Assembly: GCF_019656335.1 (NCBI RefSeq)
Contig: NZ_BPLZ01000019.1
Coordinates: forward strand, 1-49,122
Reading direction: 5' to 3'
DNA from: Pseudomonas sp. NCCP-436
Lineage (GTDB): Bacteria > Pseudomonadota > Gammaproteobacteria > Pseudomonadales > Pseudomonadaceae
DNA length: 49,122 nt
Below are positions 8,643 through 17,131 of the stretch, piece after piece. How positions within the stretch are numbered: position 1 is the stretch's first letter; every line of letters begins with the position of its first letter. The notes beneath the pieces are model-generated. The model saw nothing but the letters and a program-made list of their open reading frames with translations. It had not been told where the DNA came from and ran no database searches. The translations under genes were made by a program, and so were the position numbers.

Positions 8643-10042
8643 GAGCCGTGGAATTGCGAGGCCAGTTCGCGCAGCGCGACTTCCGCGCTAAGCACCCGGT
8701 TTAGCGCCTCCTCGGCCTTCTCCCGGGTCAGGCCCAGGGCATCGAACTGCTCGTCATCGATCTCACTCTGGGGGCCGGCACCGATACCGTGATTGCGCAG
8801 CAGGCTGACTGCCAGGCACACCAGGTTGGGGAACACCGCATGTTCGCCGGAGAACCCGGGATCCTGCTGAAAGCGTAGGGCACAGGAAATTTCCTCCGGC
8901 ATGTCCCAATGACGCATCAGCCAGGCACCAATCTGCTCGCGGGTGATGCCCAGCAGGTGCTGTTCGACATAACTGTGTGGCAGATGCGGATTGACCTCCA
9001 GGTGTCGGCAGATCAGCGAAAAGTGCGGCGGGAAGACATGGGCCAGCACCAGATAGCCGAAGTTGTGCAACAGCCCGGCCAGGTAGGTCAGCCCGGTCTC
9101 CGGGCGCTGTGCCCGTGGCATGGCACGGGTCAGCCCTTCAATCACGGCAGCAGTGTAGATGGCCTGCTGCCAGTAGGGTGTGGCGTGCTGCGGATTGTCC
9201 TTGGGCAGGCTGAGGGTCTTGCCCAGGGCCAGGCCGAGGGCGAGGTTGATCACCAGGTCGAAGCCCAGCACGCGGACGATTGCGTCTTCCACCGAGCGGA
9301 TCTTGCCTGGTGCGGCATAGTAGGGTGAGGCGGCCCAGCTGACCACCTGGGCTGCCAGTGCCGGATCGGTTTCCACTACGCCAGTGATGTCGTCCAGAGT
9401 GGCGTCCGGATCCACACGCAGCTTGATGATCCGCTGTGCGGTCTTGGCCAGTGGCGGAATCTCGATGGTTTCCTCCAGGCGTTGCTGGATCCGGCGTGCG
9501 GTGAAGGCTCGAACCGCCTGAGTGATCTCGGCGCGGTCGTCGTCCGGACGGTCGAGGTTCGGCCGGATGGAGCTGACCGGCTGGCCGAACCGCGCAGCGC
9601 TGGCCTTGCTCAGCAGGCTGCGGAAGGCTTCGACGGGGATTTCCAGCAGGACACCCGGTTGTCCGGACTCCACCAGCAGGGCGGGGGGGTACAGCAGGCG
9701 CTCTTCATAGAGGCAAGGCGAGCTGGTTAGCGGCGGCAGGCCTGGCAGTAGTGACAGGTTGTGTTTGGCCAGCATGCGCTCCATGCGCTCCGGTCTGACG
9801 GCCACCAGCTGGCGCCCGGTCAGTTCGCTCAGGCTCGAAAGATCCAGCATGTGGTCGCGTGGGAAAAGTACCAGCAGGGCACCTACCGCATCTTCCAGTA
9901 ACACGGCCTGCAGCCGTGCATTGTCCGGTAGATCCGCCTGCTCCAGGCAGACCTGGAAGGGAATCGCGAGTTTCTCCAGCAGTTGCACGATCACGGCCGG
10001 CGGTTGCAGGTTGGTGTTCGGCACTAAGGCAGCATCAATCAT
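8636..10042 (-). CDS. HDOD-domain signalling protein with YbaK/ProX-like N-terminal region
   Basis: A 468-residue cytosolic protein. Residues about 1-150 resemble the aminoacyl-tRNA deacylase-associated (YbaK) fold seen in some HDOD proteins. Residues about 195-400 form an HDOD domain: IEIPPLAKTAQRIIKLRVDPDATLDDITGVVETDPALAAQVVSWA, then GLLHNFGYLVL and the terminal helices. HDOD proteins usually lack a complete HD catalytic site and act in signalling or stress control; no enzymatic activity is predicted with confidence. It is convergent with the exported-protein gene (7-base overlap) and lies downstream of recG on the same strand after 90 bases. Confidence 0.85.
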   Translation of the reverse strand: MIDAALVPNTNLQPPAVIVQLLEKLAIPFQVCLEQADLPDNARLQAVLLEDAVGALLVLFPRDHMLDLSSLSELTGRQLVAVRPERMERMLAKHNLSLLPGLPPLTSSPCLYEERLLYPPALLVESGQPGVLLEIPVEAFRSLLSKASAARFGQPVSSIRPNLDRPDDDRAEITQAVRAFTARRIQQRLEETIEIPPLAKTAQRIIKLRVDPDATLDDITGVVETDPALAAQVVSWAASPYYAAPGKIRSVEDAIVRVLGFDLVINLALGLALGKTLSLPKDNPQHATPYWQQAIYTAAVIEGLTRAMPRAQRPETGLTYLAGLLHNFGYLVLAHVFPPHFSLICRHLEVNPHLPHSYVEQHLLGITREQIGAWLMRHWDMPEEISCALRFQQDPGFSGEHAVFPNLVCLAVSLLRNHGIGAGPQSEIDDEQFDALGLTREKAEEALNRVLSAEVALRELASQFHGSH

Positions 10043-10132
10043 ATGGGTACCCGGCGTTGGCGCATCTGCCTCGAGTATAACCAGCAGACAGAGAATCGGC
10101 GTTTGGTGGGGCGGATTGCCCTGTGAGAGAAA

Positions 10133-12208
10133 TCATACCTGACCGTATTGCTGGCCATGGCGCAACCAGCGTTCCAGTAATGGAGCCACATGTTGTGGCC
10201 AGTGTTCCAGCAATCGCTGTGCGGCATCACGTACGGCAGGTAGCAGGTCGGCATCGCGCATTAGATCCGCCACCTTGAACTGCAGCAGGCCAGTCTGTCG
10301 GGTGCCGAGCATCTCGCCTGGGCCGCGCAGCTCTAGATCCTTTTCTGCAATGACGAAGCCGTCGCTGGTCTCGCGCATGATTGCCAGGCGCTCGCGTCCC
10401 AGCTGCGACAGCGGCGCATGGTAGAGCAGTACGCAGTGGCTGACGGCGCTGCCCCGGCCGACTCGGCCGCGCAACTGGTGCAACTGGGCCAGGCCGAGGC
10501 GCTCGGGGTTCTCGATGATCATCAGGCTGGCATTGGGCACGTCGACGCCGACTTCGATGACGGTGGTGGCCACCAGCAGCTGCAGCTCGCCGCGCTTGAA
10601 TTCGTCCATTACTGCGGCCTTCTCCGCCGGCTTCATTCGACCGTGGATAAGTCCAACCCGAAGTTCTCCAAGCGCGACGCAAAGCTCTTCGAAGCTGGTC
10701 TCGGCGGCCTGACAGGTGAGCTCCTCGGATTCCTCGATCAAAGTGCATACCCAGTAGGCCTGGCGGCCTTGCAGGCAGGCGTTGCGTACCCGTTCGATCA
10801 CTTCGAGGCGGCGGCTGTCGGCGATCACCAGGGTAGTCACCGGTGTGCGCCCGGGCGGCAGCTCGTCGAGGATCGAGGTGTCCAGATCAGCGTAGGCGCT
10901 CATGGCCAGGGTGCGCGGGATTGGCGTGGCCGTCATGATCAATTGGTGCGGGCAGAGGCGGCCGTCGATGCCTTTCTGACGCAGAGCCAGGCGCTGCTGC
11001 ACGCCGAAGCGGTGCTGTTCGTCGATGATCACCAGAGCCAGGCGCTTGAATTTCACCTCATCCTGAAACAGCGCATGGGTGCCGACCACCATCTGGCAGC
11101 CGCCGGCAATCTGCTCCAGTGCCGCTGCGCGAGCCTTGCCCTTGAGCTTGCCAGCCAGCCAGGCTACTTCGATGTCGAGTGGTTGCAGCCATTTGCTGAA
11201 GTTGAGAAAGTGCTGTTCGGCGAGAATTTCGGTGGGTGCCATCAGCGCAACCTGATAGCCGGCTTCCAGCGCCTGCAGTGCGGCCAGTGCGGCGACTACT
11301 GTCTTGCCGGCGCCAACGTCGCCCTGCACCAAGCGCAGCATGGGCTCTGCCTGGGACAGGTCATAAGCGATTTCGGCGGCGACCCGCTGTTGCGCGCCGG
11401 TGGGGACAAAACCGAGGTTTTGCAGATACTGTTGCGGCAGTTTCTTCGCTGGCGGCAGAACCGGCGCCTGTTGGGCACGTACCTGCTCGCGCAGACGCTG
11501 CAGCGACAACTGATGTGTCAGCAGCTCCTCGAAGGCGAGGCGGTGCTGGGCCCAGTGGCGGCCCTCAGCGAGTTCTTCGAGATTGGCGTCCGGTGGTGGC
11601 CGGTGTAGATAGCGGATCGCCTGATCCAGTGGTGCCAGGCGGTAGTCTCGGGCCAGTTCCTGTGGCAGCCAGTCTGGCAGGCTGTGCGGGCCGAGACGCG
11701 CCAGTGCCTGCTGGCTGAGCTGGCGCAGGCGCTGCTGGGTGAGGCCTTCGGTGGTCGGGTAGATGGGCGTCAGACTCTGCTCCACAGGCGCCGGCTCCGT
11801 GACACTTTGCGCACGGTACTCGGGGTGGTAGATCTCCAGCCCGGTGGCACCCGGACGCACCTCGCCGTAGCAGCGCAGTGCCGTGCCGCGCTTGAGACCT
11901 TCCTTTTGTGCCTGGCTGAAGTGGAAGAAGCGCAGGCTCAGGGTGCCGCTGCCATCCTGCAGGCGCACCAGCAGGCTGCGCCGACGGCCCATGACCACGT
12001 CGGCTCCGGCAACGATGCCTTCAACCACCGCATCCTGCCCGGGACGCAGTGCGCCGATGGGGGTGATGCGGGTGCGATCCTGATAGCGCAGTGGCAGGTG
12101 GAAGAGAACATCCTGCAGGTTTTCCAGGCCGACCCGCGCCAGCTTCTCGGCCATGGCCGCCCCCACGCCCTTGAGCGTGGTAAGCGGGATAGTGGCGAGT
12201 TCGCTCAC
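10133..12208 (-). CDS. recG: ATP-dependent DNA helicase RecG
   Basis: RecG remodels stalled replication forks, Holliday junctions and R-loops. The 691-residue protein has the N-terminal wedge/OB domain (ITPIGALRPGQDAVVEGIV), Walker A GDVGAGKTVVA, the DEQH box (VIIDEQHRFGVQQR), motif III MTATPIPRT, motif VI region QLRGRVGRG and the C-terminal TRG motif. An upstream in-frame start at 12256 exists, but GTG at 12208-12206, preceded by GAGGG at about 6-bp spacing, gives the normal N-terminus (SELATIPLTTLKGVGAAMAEKL) and length. The start lies 8 bases beyond the oxyR stop, and its ribosome-binding site overlaps the end of oxyR, so translation is probably coupled. Confidence 0.96.
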   Translation of the reverse strand: MSELATIPLTTLKGVGAAMAEKLARVGLENLQDVLFHLPLRYQDRTRITPIGALRPGQDAVVEGIVAGADVVMGRRRSLLVRLQDGSGTLSLRFFHFSQAQKEGLKRGTALRCYGEVRPGATGLEIYHPEYRAQSVTEPAPVEQSLTPIYPTTEGLTQQRLRQLSQQALARLGPHSLPDWLPQELARDYRLAPLDQAIRYLHRPPPDANLEELAEGRHWAQHRLAFEELLTHQLSLQRLREQVRAQQAPVLPPAKKLPQQYLQNLGFVPTGAQQRVAAEIAYDLSQAEPMLRLVQGDVGAGKTVVAALAALQALEAGYQVALMAPTEILAEQHFLNFSKWLQPLDIEVAWLAGKLKGKARAAALEQIAGGCQMVVGTHALFQDEVKFKRLALVIIDEQHRFGVQQRLALRQKGIDGRLCPHQLIMTATPIPRTLAMSAYADLDTSILDELPPGRTPVTTLVIADSRRLEVIERVRNACLQGRQAYWVCTLIEESEELTCQAAETSFEELCVALGELRVGLIHGRMKPAEKAAVMDEFKRGELQLLVATTVIEVGVDVPNASLMIIENPERLGLAQLHQLRGRVGRGSAVSHCVLLYHAPLSQLGRERLAIMRETSDGFVIAEKDLELRGPGEMLGTRQTGLLQFKVADLMRDADLLPAVRDAAQRLLEHWPQHVAPLLERWLRHGQQYGQV

Positions 12209-12216
12209 GGTTGCCC

Positions 12217-13146
12217 TCAGGCGCTGCCCTTGGCCTGCGAGCGAGCCACCGAACACAGGCGAATGGAGTCGGCCAGCACCTCGATGGCGTTGGGCCGGGG
12301 AAAACTGGCGCGCCAGGCGATGGCCACGGTGCGGAAAGGCACGGGTGCGCTGAGTGGACGCACTTCGATCACGCCAGGTGCGTAGTGATGGCTGTCCACT
12401 GCAGAGAACGGCAGGATGGATACGCCAAGGCCTGAAGCCACCATGTGGCGGATGGTTTCCAGTGAGCTGGATTCCACTGTGGTGTGCTTGCCGTGATCAT
12501 CACCGCCTTTGCGCAGGGTTGGACAGGCTTCCAGCACCTGATCGCGGAAGCAGTGGCCTTCACCCAGCAATAGCAGGCTCTTGTCATTGAGCAGCTTGGT
12601 GTCGATGGTCTCCATCGATGCCCAGGGGTGTCCGGCCGGCAGCAGCGCGTAGAACGGCTCGTCGTACAGAGGCTTGGTCAGCACGTCGGCCTCCTGGAAC
12701 GGCAGAGCGATGATGATCGCGTCCAGCTCGCCAGTGCGCAGTTTGTCGCGTAGGACGTGGGTGAAGTTTTCCTCGATATACAGCGGCATGTCCGGTGCGA
12801 CCCGGTGCAGCTGCGGAATCAGATGCGGAAACAGATAGGGGCCGACGGTGTAGATGGCGCCGATCTTCAGTGGCGAGGCCAGCTGGTTCTTGCCGGCCTG
12901 GGCCAGCTCGCGGATACCCTGCGCCTGCTCCAGCACCTTCTGTGCCTGGGTGACGATGCCTTCTCCAACCGGGGTAAGGCGTACCGCGCTCTTGCTGCGC
13001 TCGAAAATCAGCACCCCAAGCTCGTCTTCCAGCTTCTTTACGCCGACCGATAGGGTCGGCTGGCTGACGTGACAGCGCTCGGCTGCCCGGCCGAAATGCT
13101 GTTCCTGAGCGAGGGTGACGATGTAGCGCAGTTCGGTGAGAGTCAT
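12217..13146 (-). CDS. oxyR: Hydrogen-peroxide sensing LysR-type regulator OxyR
   Basis: OxyR activates peroxide defence genes when H2O2 oxidises a pair of cysteines to a disulfide. The 309-residue protein has an N-terminal winged helix-turn-helix (AAERCHVSQPTLSVGVKKLE) and a LysR effector domain. C199 and C208 in GEGHCFRDQVLEACP sit at exactly the residue numbers of the E. coli redox pair. The open frame extends upstream to 13200, but ATG 13146 gives the conserved MTLTELRYIVTLAQEQHF start. recG follows immediately (operon oxyR-recG). tonB ends 87 bases upstream on the same strand with no strong terminator seen between, so read-through from exbBD-tonB is possible. Confidence 0.97.
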   Translation of the reverse strand: MTLTELRYIVTLAQEQHFGRAAERCHVSQPTLSVGVKKLEDELGVLIFERSKSAVRLTPVGEGIVTQAQKVLEQAQGIRELAQAGKNQLASPLKIGAIYTVGPYLFPHLIPQLHRVAPDMPLYIEENFTHVLRDKLRTGELDAIIIALPFQEADVLTKPLYDEPFYALLPAGHPWASMETIDTKLLNDKSLLLLGEGHCFRDQVLEACPTLRKGGDDHGKHTTVESSSLETIRHMVASGLGVSILPFSAVDSHHYAPGVIEVRPLSAPVPFRTVAIAWRASFPRPNAIEVLADSIRLCSVARSQAKGSA

Positions 13147-13233
13147 AGTCTTTATCCATTGAACCGCCACAAGCATAGCGGGTGTAGTCAATGGAACCAA
13201 GCACCCTTCGCCAGTCTGGACGAAGGGCTGTAT

Positions 13234-13959
13234 TCAGCGCTGTTCAAGTGCGTAGACGAAGGGCGCGACGATTTCCAGCGTGCCATTGTTCAGCAGCTCG
13301 GCGGGCGGACGCGGCAGCGGCTGGGCGCGGCGAATGGTTTGCAGGGTGGCGCGATCCAGAACGGCGCTGCCAGCTTTCTCGGTCAGTTCGTAGCTCAGCA
13401 CCCGACCGTTTCCGTCAATCACGAAGCGTAACCGGTTGATACCTTTCAGACCGCGTCGGCGAGCATCCTCGGGATAGCGCTTGTAGCGCGCCAGGTGGTT
13501 GAACAACTGGCTTTGCCAGCTACGCTCCGCGTCACTGGGAGTGCTGGCAGAGGATGTTTGCGGCGCAGCCGGCCTGTTATCACGTGGCGTTTCGCGGGGC
13601 TGGCTGGCCACTTCCTGAGCAGGCTCGGCTTCCTGTTTCTGAGGGGGCTCCGGTTTTGTCGGTTTGGGCCTGGGTGGTTGCGGTTTGGGTTGCACCTTGG
13701 GCTTGGGCGGCACGGCCAGGGGCGCTTTGGGCGCCTCGGCCACTTCCGGTAGTGGTTCCGGCTCTGGTTCCGGCACAGCCGTAGGCGCCGGAGGCGGGGC
13801 CGGCAGCGGTTCCAGCTCGATCATCATGGCAGCGGGCGGCAACTCGAGCGGCTCGGCCTGCACGGTCCAGTACATGGCCCAGAGGCCGATGAGAGCATGC
13901 AGACTGAGTATCAGAAGCAGGCTGAGGCTCCAGCCGGACAGCGTGCGCACGCGACTCAT
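13234..13959 (-). CDS. tonB: Energy transducer TonB
   Basis: TonB carries proton-motive energy from ExbB/ExbD in the inner membrane to outer-membrane siderophore and cobalamin receptors. The 241-residue protein has an N-terminal membrane anchor (about residues 10-33), a long Pro/Glu/Lys spacer (about 48-125, with PKPKVQPKPQPPRPKP) crossing the periplasm, and a C-terminal TonB domain (about 150-241; YPEDARRRGLKGINRLRFVIDGNGRVLSYEL). Its ATG overlaps the exbD stop codon (ATGA), so translation is coupled and the three genes form one operon. Confidence 0.95.
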   Translation of the reverse strand: MSRVRTLSGWSLSLLLILSLHALIGLWAMYWTVQAEPLELPPAAMMIELEPLPAPPPAPTAVPEPEPEPLPEVAEAPKAPLAVPPKPKVQPKPQPPRPKPTKPEPPQKQEAEPAQEVASQPRETPRDNRPAAPQTSSASTPSDAERSWQSQLFNHLARYKRYPEDARRRGLKGINRLRFVIDGNGRVLSYELTEKAGSAVLDRATLQTIRRAQPLPRPPAELLNNGTLEIVAPFVYALEQR

Positions 13960-14378
13960 GGTTTGCCGACCGTCTCCAGGCCCACCAGGCCTACCTTCAG
14001 GTAGCCAGCGCTGCGCAAGGTATCCATGACTTCCATCAGGTGGCCGTATTCCACGGCCTTGTCACCGCGCACGAAGATGGTCTTGTCGCGATCGGCGCCG
14101 GTCAGTTGATCCAGAGCCTGTGCCAGTTGCTGCTGAGTGATCGCTTCATTGTTCAGATAGAGACTGGCATCGTTGCGTAGGCTGAGGTAGATCGGTTTGT
14201 CCGGGCGTGGCGCCGGCTTGGCGCTGGAAGCGGGCAGGTCTAGGGGAACATCTACTGTGGCCAGCGGCGCGGCCACCATGAAGATGATCAGTAGCACCAG
14301 CATTACGTCGATAAAGGGGGTGACGTTGATTTCGCTGTTTTCCAGGGCACTGTCGCCCTCGTGCAGATGAAGAGCCAT
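13956..14378 (-). CDS. exbD: TonB system accessory protein ExbD
   Basis: ExbD is a proton-channel component of the ExbB-ExbD motor that energises TonB. The 140-residue protein has one N-terminal transmembrane segment (about residues 21-43) with the essential membrane aspartate D24 in VTPFIDVMLVLLIIFMVAAPL, followed by a periplasmic domain (YLSLRNDASLYLNNEAIT, VFVRGDKAVEYGHLMEVMDTLRSAG-type pattern). ATG 14378 lies 3 bases after the exbB stop, and its own stop overlaps the tonB start. It is a textbook exbB-exbD-tonB arrangement. Confidence 0.95.
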   Translation of the reverse strand: MALHLHEGDSALENSEINVTPFIDVMLVLLIIFMVAAPLATVDVPLDLPASSAKPAPRPDKPIYLSLRNDASLYLNNEAITQQQLAQALDQLTGADRDKTIFVRGDKAVEYGHLMEVMDTLRSAGYLKVGLVGLETVGKP

Positions 14379-14381
14379 GTT

Positions 14382-15290
14382 TCAGCTCACCCTGGCGATA
14401 TGTGGCGCCTGGCGTTCGCTCGGGCGGCGATCAAGGTCGCGGCTGAGCAATAGCAGTACCTGGGCCGAGGCATCTCCGACCAGCGCCTTGTAGTTGGCGA
14501 TGGAGCGGGCGAAAACGTTATAGATCACCACAGCCGGGATCGCCGCAACCAAGCCCAGAGCCGTGGCCAGCAGTGCTTCGGCGATTCCCGGGGCGACCAC
14601 GGCCAGGTTGGTAGTCTGCGTTTTGGCGATGCCGATGAAGCTGTTCATGATGCCCCAGACGGTTCCGAACAGGCCGACGAAAGGAGCGGTGGCGCCGATA
14701 GTGGCCAGTACACCCGTGCCCTGGCTCATCTGCCGGCCGCTGGCGGCAACCAGGCGTTCGAGACGAAAGGCGATACGTTCCTTGAGTCCATCGGTTTCGA
14801 GGACAACACCGGTGAGTTTCACTTCTTCCAAGGCATCCTGTACCAGGCGATGGGAGATGCACACATCACCATCCATCCGCTTGCCTGCATCCTGCAGGCT
14901 GCGAGCGGACTGCAGCGATGGCAGCTCCCGGCGCAGGCGGCGCCTGGCGGCACCAAGCTCGAAGGTTTTGGCCAGCCAGATGGTCCAGGTGAGTACCGAG
15001 GCCAGCAGCAGTCCGATCATTACGGCTTTTACCACCCGGTCGGCACCCTGGTACATGCCCCAGGGCGAGAGGTCGTGCGCCATGGCTGCCTGTTGTGTTT
15101 CCGCCATGGGCCCGACGGCTGGATCTGTCGTGTCAGCAGGGGCCGGACCTGCGGCGAGCGACGCCTGCTCGGTTGGCGTCTGGGAGGTATTTGTGATGTT
15201 CTCGGCCAGGGCACTGGTGGACAGGGTTAGGCCAAACAGCAGGGCGGCCAGCAGACGTAGGGGAGCATTAGCAAGGATAGGAGATTTCAT
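14382..15290 (-). CDS. exbB: TonB system proton channel ExbB
   Basis: ExbB forms the pentameric membrane channel around ExbD. The 302-residue product begins with a probable signal sequence (MKSPILANAPLRLLAALLFGLTLSTSALA) and a low-complexity periplasmic extension (about 30-75) typical of the longer Pseudomonas ExbB. It then has three transmembrane helices, at about 95-115, 205-230 and 250-275, including GATAPFVGLFGTVWGIMNSF and the conserved GIAEALLATALGLVAAIPAVV. The open frame begins at 15335, but ATG 15290 places the signal sequence correctly and GGGG precedes it. A candidate Fur box lies about 60 bases upstream. Confidence 0.94.
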   Translation of the reverse strand: MKSPILANAPLRLLAALLFGLTLSTSALAENITNTSQTPTEQASLAAGPAPADTTDPAVGPMAETQQAAMAHDLSPWGMYQGADRVVKAVMIGLLLASVLTWTIWLAKTFELGAARRRLRRELPSLQSARSLQDAGKRMDGDVCISHRLVQDALEEVKLTGVVLETDGLKERIAFRLERLVAASGRQMSQGTGVLATIGATAPFVGLFGTVWGIMNSFIGIAKTQTTNLAVVAPGIAEALLATALGLVAAIPAVVIYNVFARSIANYKALVGDASAQVLLLLSRDLDRRPSERQAPHIARVS

Positions 15291-15350
15291 AGCGTGGGCC
15301 CCGGAGCAATGATCGATGCCAGAGGAGCGTTGCATCGCAATGGTTGTTGA

Positions 15351-15372
15351 GATTGATTATTGAATGAGAATC
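15351..15372 (-). promoter_or_regulatory. Candidate Fur box upstream of exbBD-tonB
   Basis: On the minus strand the A/T-rich segment reads GATTCTCATTC-AATAATCAATC. The GAATGAGAATC / GATTAT halves resemble Fur-box hexamers, though agreement with the 19-bp consensus is only partial. It lies in the 188-base gap between divergent exbB and the epimerase-like gene, about 60 bases before the exbB start, where an iron repressor site is expected for a TonB operon. Confidence 0.45.
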
Positions 15373-15478
15373 TAACACATAATTATTTATATAGTAACTC
15401 TGGTGTTTTTGCTCCACCCGATGTTGTCGTCGGTGATAATCGAACGTTGTCGCCCAAGTCATTTGCCTGGAGTCTCCA

Positions 15479-16336
15479 ATGGCTACCCCTGCTTCTCTAT
15501 TGATTGCCGGTTGCGGTGATGTCGGCAGTCGCCTTGCCCTGCGCATGCAGGCGCAGGGCTGGCGCGTGTACGGTCTGCGTCGCAATGCTGCTGTGCTGCC
15601 GACAGGCATTCTTCCTTTGGCCGGCGACTTGCACGTCGATGCCTGCCCACTTGCCTGGCCTGAGGAGCCGCTGGACTATGTGGTGTATGCCGCAGCGGCC
15701 AGCCAGCACGACGAGGCCGGCTACCGCAGTACTTATGTCGAGGGCTTGCAGCGCGTCCTGGGCTGGCTGGCGCAGCACAGGCAGCGCCCCGTGCGCCTGC
15801 TGTTCACCTCCAGTACAGGGGTATACGGGCAACAGGAGGGTGAGTGGATCGATGAGAACGCCACAGCCGAGGCGCAGGGTTATGCGGCGCAAGTGATGCG
15901 CGAGGCCGAGCGAGTGGCTCTGGACAGCGGTATCCCGGCTACGCTGGTGCGGCTGAGCGGGCTCTATGGGCCGGGCCGGGAGTGGCTGCTGGGGCAGGTC
16001 CGTCAGGGCTATCGGGTCGACGCACAGCCACCCTTGTATGCCAACCGCATCCACGTCGAGGATGCTGCCGGGCTGCTGGCCACCTTGTTGCAGGCTGCAG
16101 CCCGAGGCGTGACGTTGGACGACTGTTATTTGGGCGTCGATGATGAACCGGCGGCGCTGCATGAGGTGGTGGGCTGGTTGCGCGAGCAACTGGGCGTCAG
16201 TCACTGGAGTGAGCAGCAGCGCGTACGCAGGGCCGGCAGCAAGCGCTGCAGCAACGCACGTGCCCGGGCTTTGGGCTGGGAGCCTCGGTATCCGAGTTAC
16301 CGCGAGGGTTATGCGGAGATCTTGGCCGGTCGCTGA
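15479..16336 (+). CDS. NAD(P)-binding epimerase-like protein (YeeZ-like extended SDR)
   Basis: A 285-residue cytosolic protein with an N-terminal Rossmann fold: SLLIAGCGDVGSRLALRMQAQG is a variant GxxGxxG nucleotide-binding motif, followed by LDYVVYAAAASQHDEAGYRSTYVEG and FTSSTGVYGQQEGEW, as in nucleotide-sugar epimerase-like proteins. The Ser of FTSST is conserved, but I do not see a convincing YxxxK in the usual place, so catalytic activity is uncertain. Substrate unknown. GGAG lies six bases before ATG 15479. It is divergent from exbB and convergent, 6 bases apart, with the lipoprotein gene. Confidence 0.82.
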   Translation: MATPASLLIAGCGDVGSRLALRMQAQGWRVYGLRRNAAVLPTGILPLAGDLHVDACPLAWPEEPLDYVVYAAAASQHDEAGYRSTYVEGLQRVLGWLAQHRQRPVRLLFTSSTGVYGQQEGEWIDENATAEAQGYAAQVMREAERVALDSGIPATLVRLSGLYGPGREWLLGQVRQGYRVDAQPPLYANRIHVEDAAGLLATLLQAAARGVTLDDCYLGVDDEPAALHEVVGWLREQLGVSHWSEQQRVRRAGSKRCSNARARALGWEPRYPSYREGYAEILAGR

Positions 16337-16342
16337 AGGGGG

Positions 16343-17077
16343 CTAGCGACGTTTCAGTCGCCAGCGCTGCGGACCGGGTTGATATTGCGGCATTTCGTCG
16401 AATTGAGCGCGGTTTTCCGCCTCGAAAATGCGCAGCTGATTGCCTTCGTGGACGAACAGCCAGGGACTGCCCTGATCACCTAGTTGCAGCCAGATACTGT
16501 CATGTTCACCGCTCATTGCCGCGCAGTCGCCGGCCAGGCACAGGGCGTAGCGCTCGGCACCCGGCAGTCCCGCAACCTCCCCCTTTGGCGAGAAGCGCAC
16601 CAGTCCTCCCTGGCCGGGGCCCTGTTCGATCAGCCAGTCACCCCCCAGATAGGCTCGGTACAGGGTCTGTTCGAAGCTGGCGCCCAGAGGCGGTGGAGTG
16701 CCGGTCGAATCAGTCAGGCGGATGAAGTGTTGTTCGGGCCAGTAGCCGCTGGCGATCTGGGTCAGTCGGTTGCCCGCTACATGCAGCTGTTCCTGGTAGT
16801 CGCCATAGAAGCTGACCTGCCAGTGGCCATCAGCCAGTGCTGTCAGGTGACCTTCGGCCAGCTCGAATCCGTTGCTGTAACTGGCCTGCTGGTGCTGGGA
16901 AGCGATCTGCCATTCCAGGTTCGGCCCATAGGCGAGCAGGGACTCGCGCAGACGACCGCTTTCGGCTGCGGCGTCGATGGCTGCCTGATTGATCCAGATC
17001 CCGTCGGGGGTGTGCTTTGCGTTACTGGCGCAGCCGGCCAGCAGGATACTGCAGATTAGCAAGGGAAGCAGGCGCAT
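16343..17077 (-). CDS. Putative lipoprotein of unknown function
   Basis: The 244-residue product starts with a lipoprotein signal peptide ending in the lipobox LLAGC (Cys15), so it should be lipid-anchored and periplasm-facing. Position +2 is Ala, which by the Lol rule favours the outer membrane (inference). The remainder is rich in beta-type stretches with Trp and Gly (ADGHWQVSFYGDYQEQLHV, GDWLIEQGPGQGGLVRFSPKGEV), reminiscent of META or lipocalin-like small-domain proteins, but I cannot assign a family. GGAGA precedes ATG 17077. It lies downstream of ridA on the same strand beyond a hairpin. Confidence 0.75.
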   Translation of the reverse strand: MRLLPLLICSILLAGCASNAKHTPDGIWINQAAIDAAAESGRLRESLLAYGPNLEWQIASQHQQASYSNGFELAEGHLTALADGHWQVSFYGDYQEQLHVAGNRLTQIASGYWPEQHFIRLTDSTGTPPPLGASFEQTLYRAYLGGDWLIEQGPGQGGLVRFSPKGEVAGLPGAERYALCLAGDCAAMSGEHDSIWLQLGDQGSPWLFVHEGNQLRIFEAENRAQFDEMPQYQPGPQRWRLKRR

Positions 17078-17101
17078 GGCGTTCTCCGTCCCTGAAACGA
17101 G

Positions 17102-17123
17102 GGGCGGGGCGCAGGCCCCGCCG
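17102..17123 (-). terminator. Possible terminator hairpin after ridA
   Basis: A perfect 8-bp GC stem, GGCGGGGC at 17103-17110 and GCCCCGCC at 17115-17122, with a GCAG loop lies 9 bases beyond the ridA stop. It has no clear T-tract on the minus strand, so it may attenuate rather than terminate. Confidence 0.45.
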
Positions 17124-17131
17124 GGGGTGGC

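Noticed and set aside
10418..11608. 396-codon plus-strand open frame within recG
   Set aside because: Antisense to recG helicase motifs; no independent support.
13664..14029. Gly/Ser-rich repeat protein on the plus strand
   Set aside because: It is the complement of the Pro/Glu/Lys spacer of tonB.
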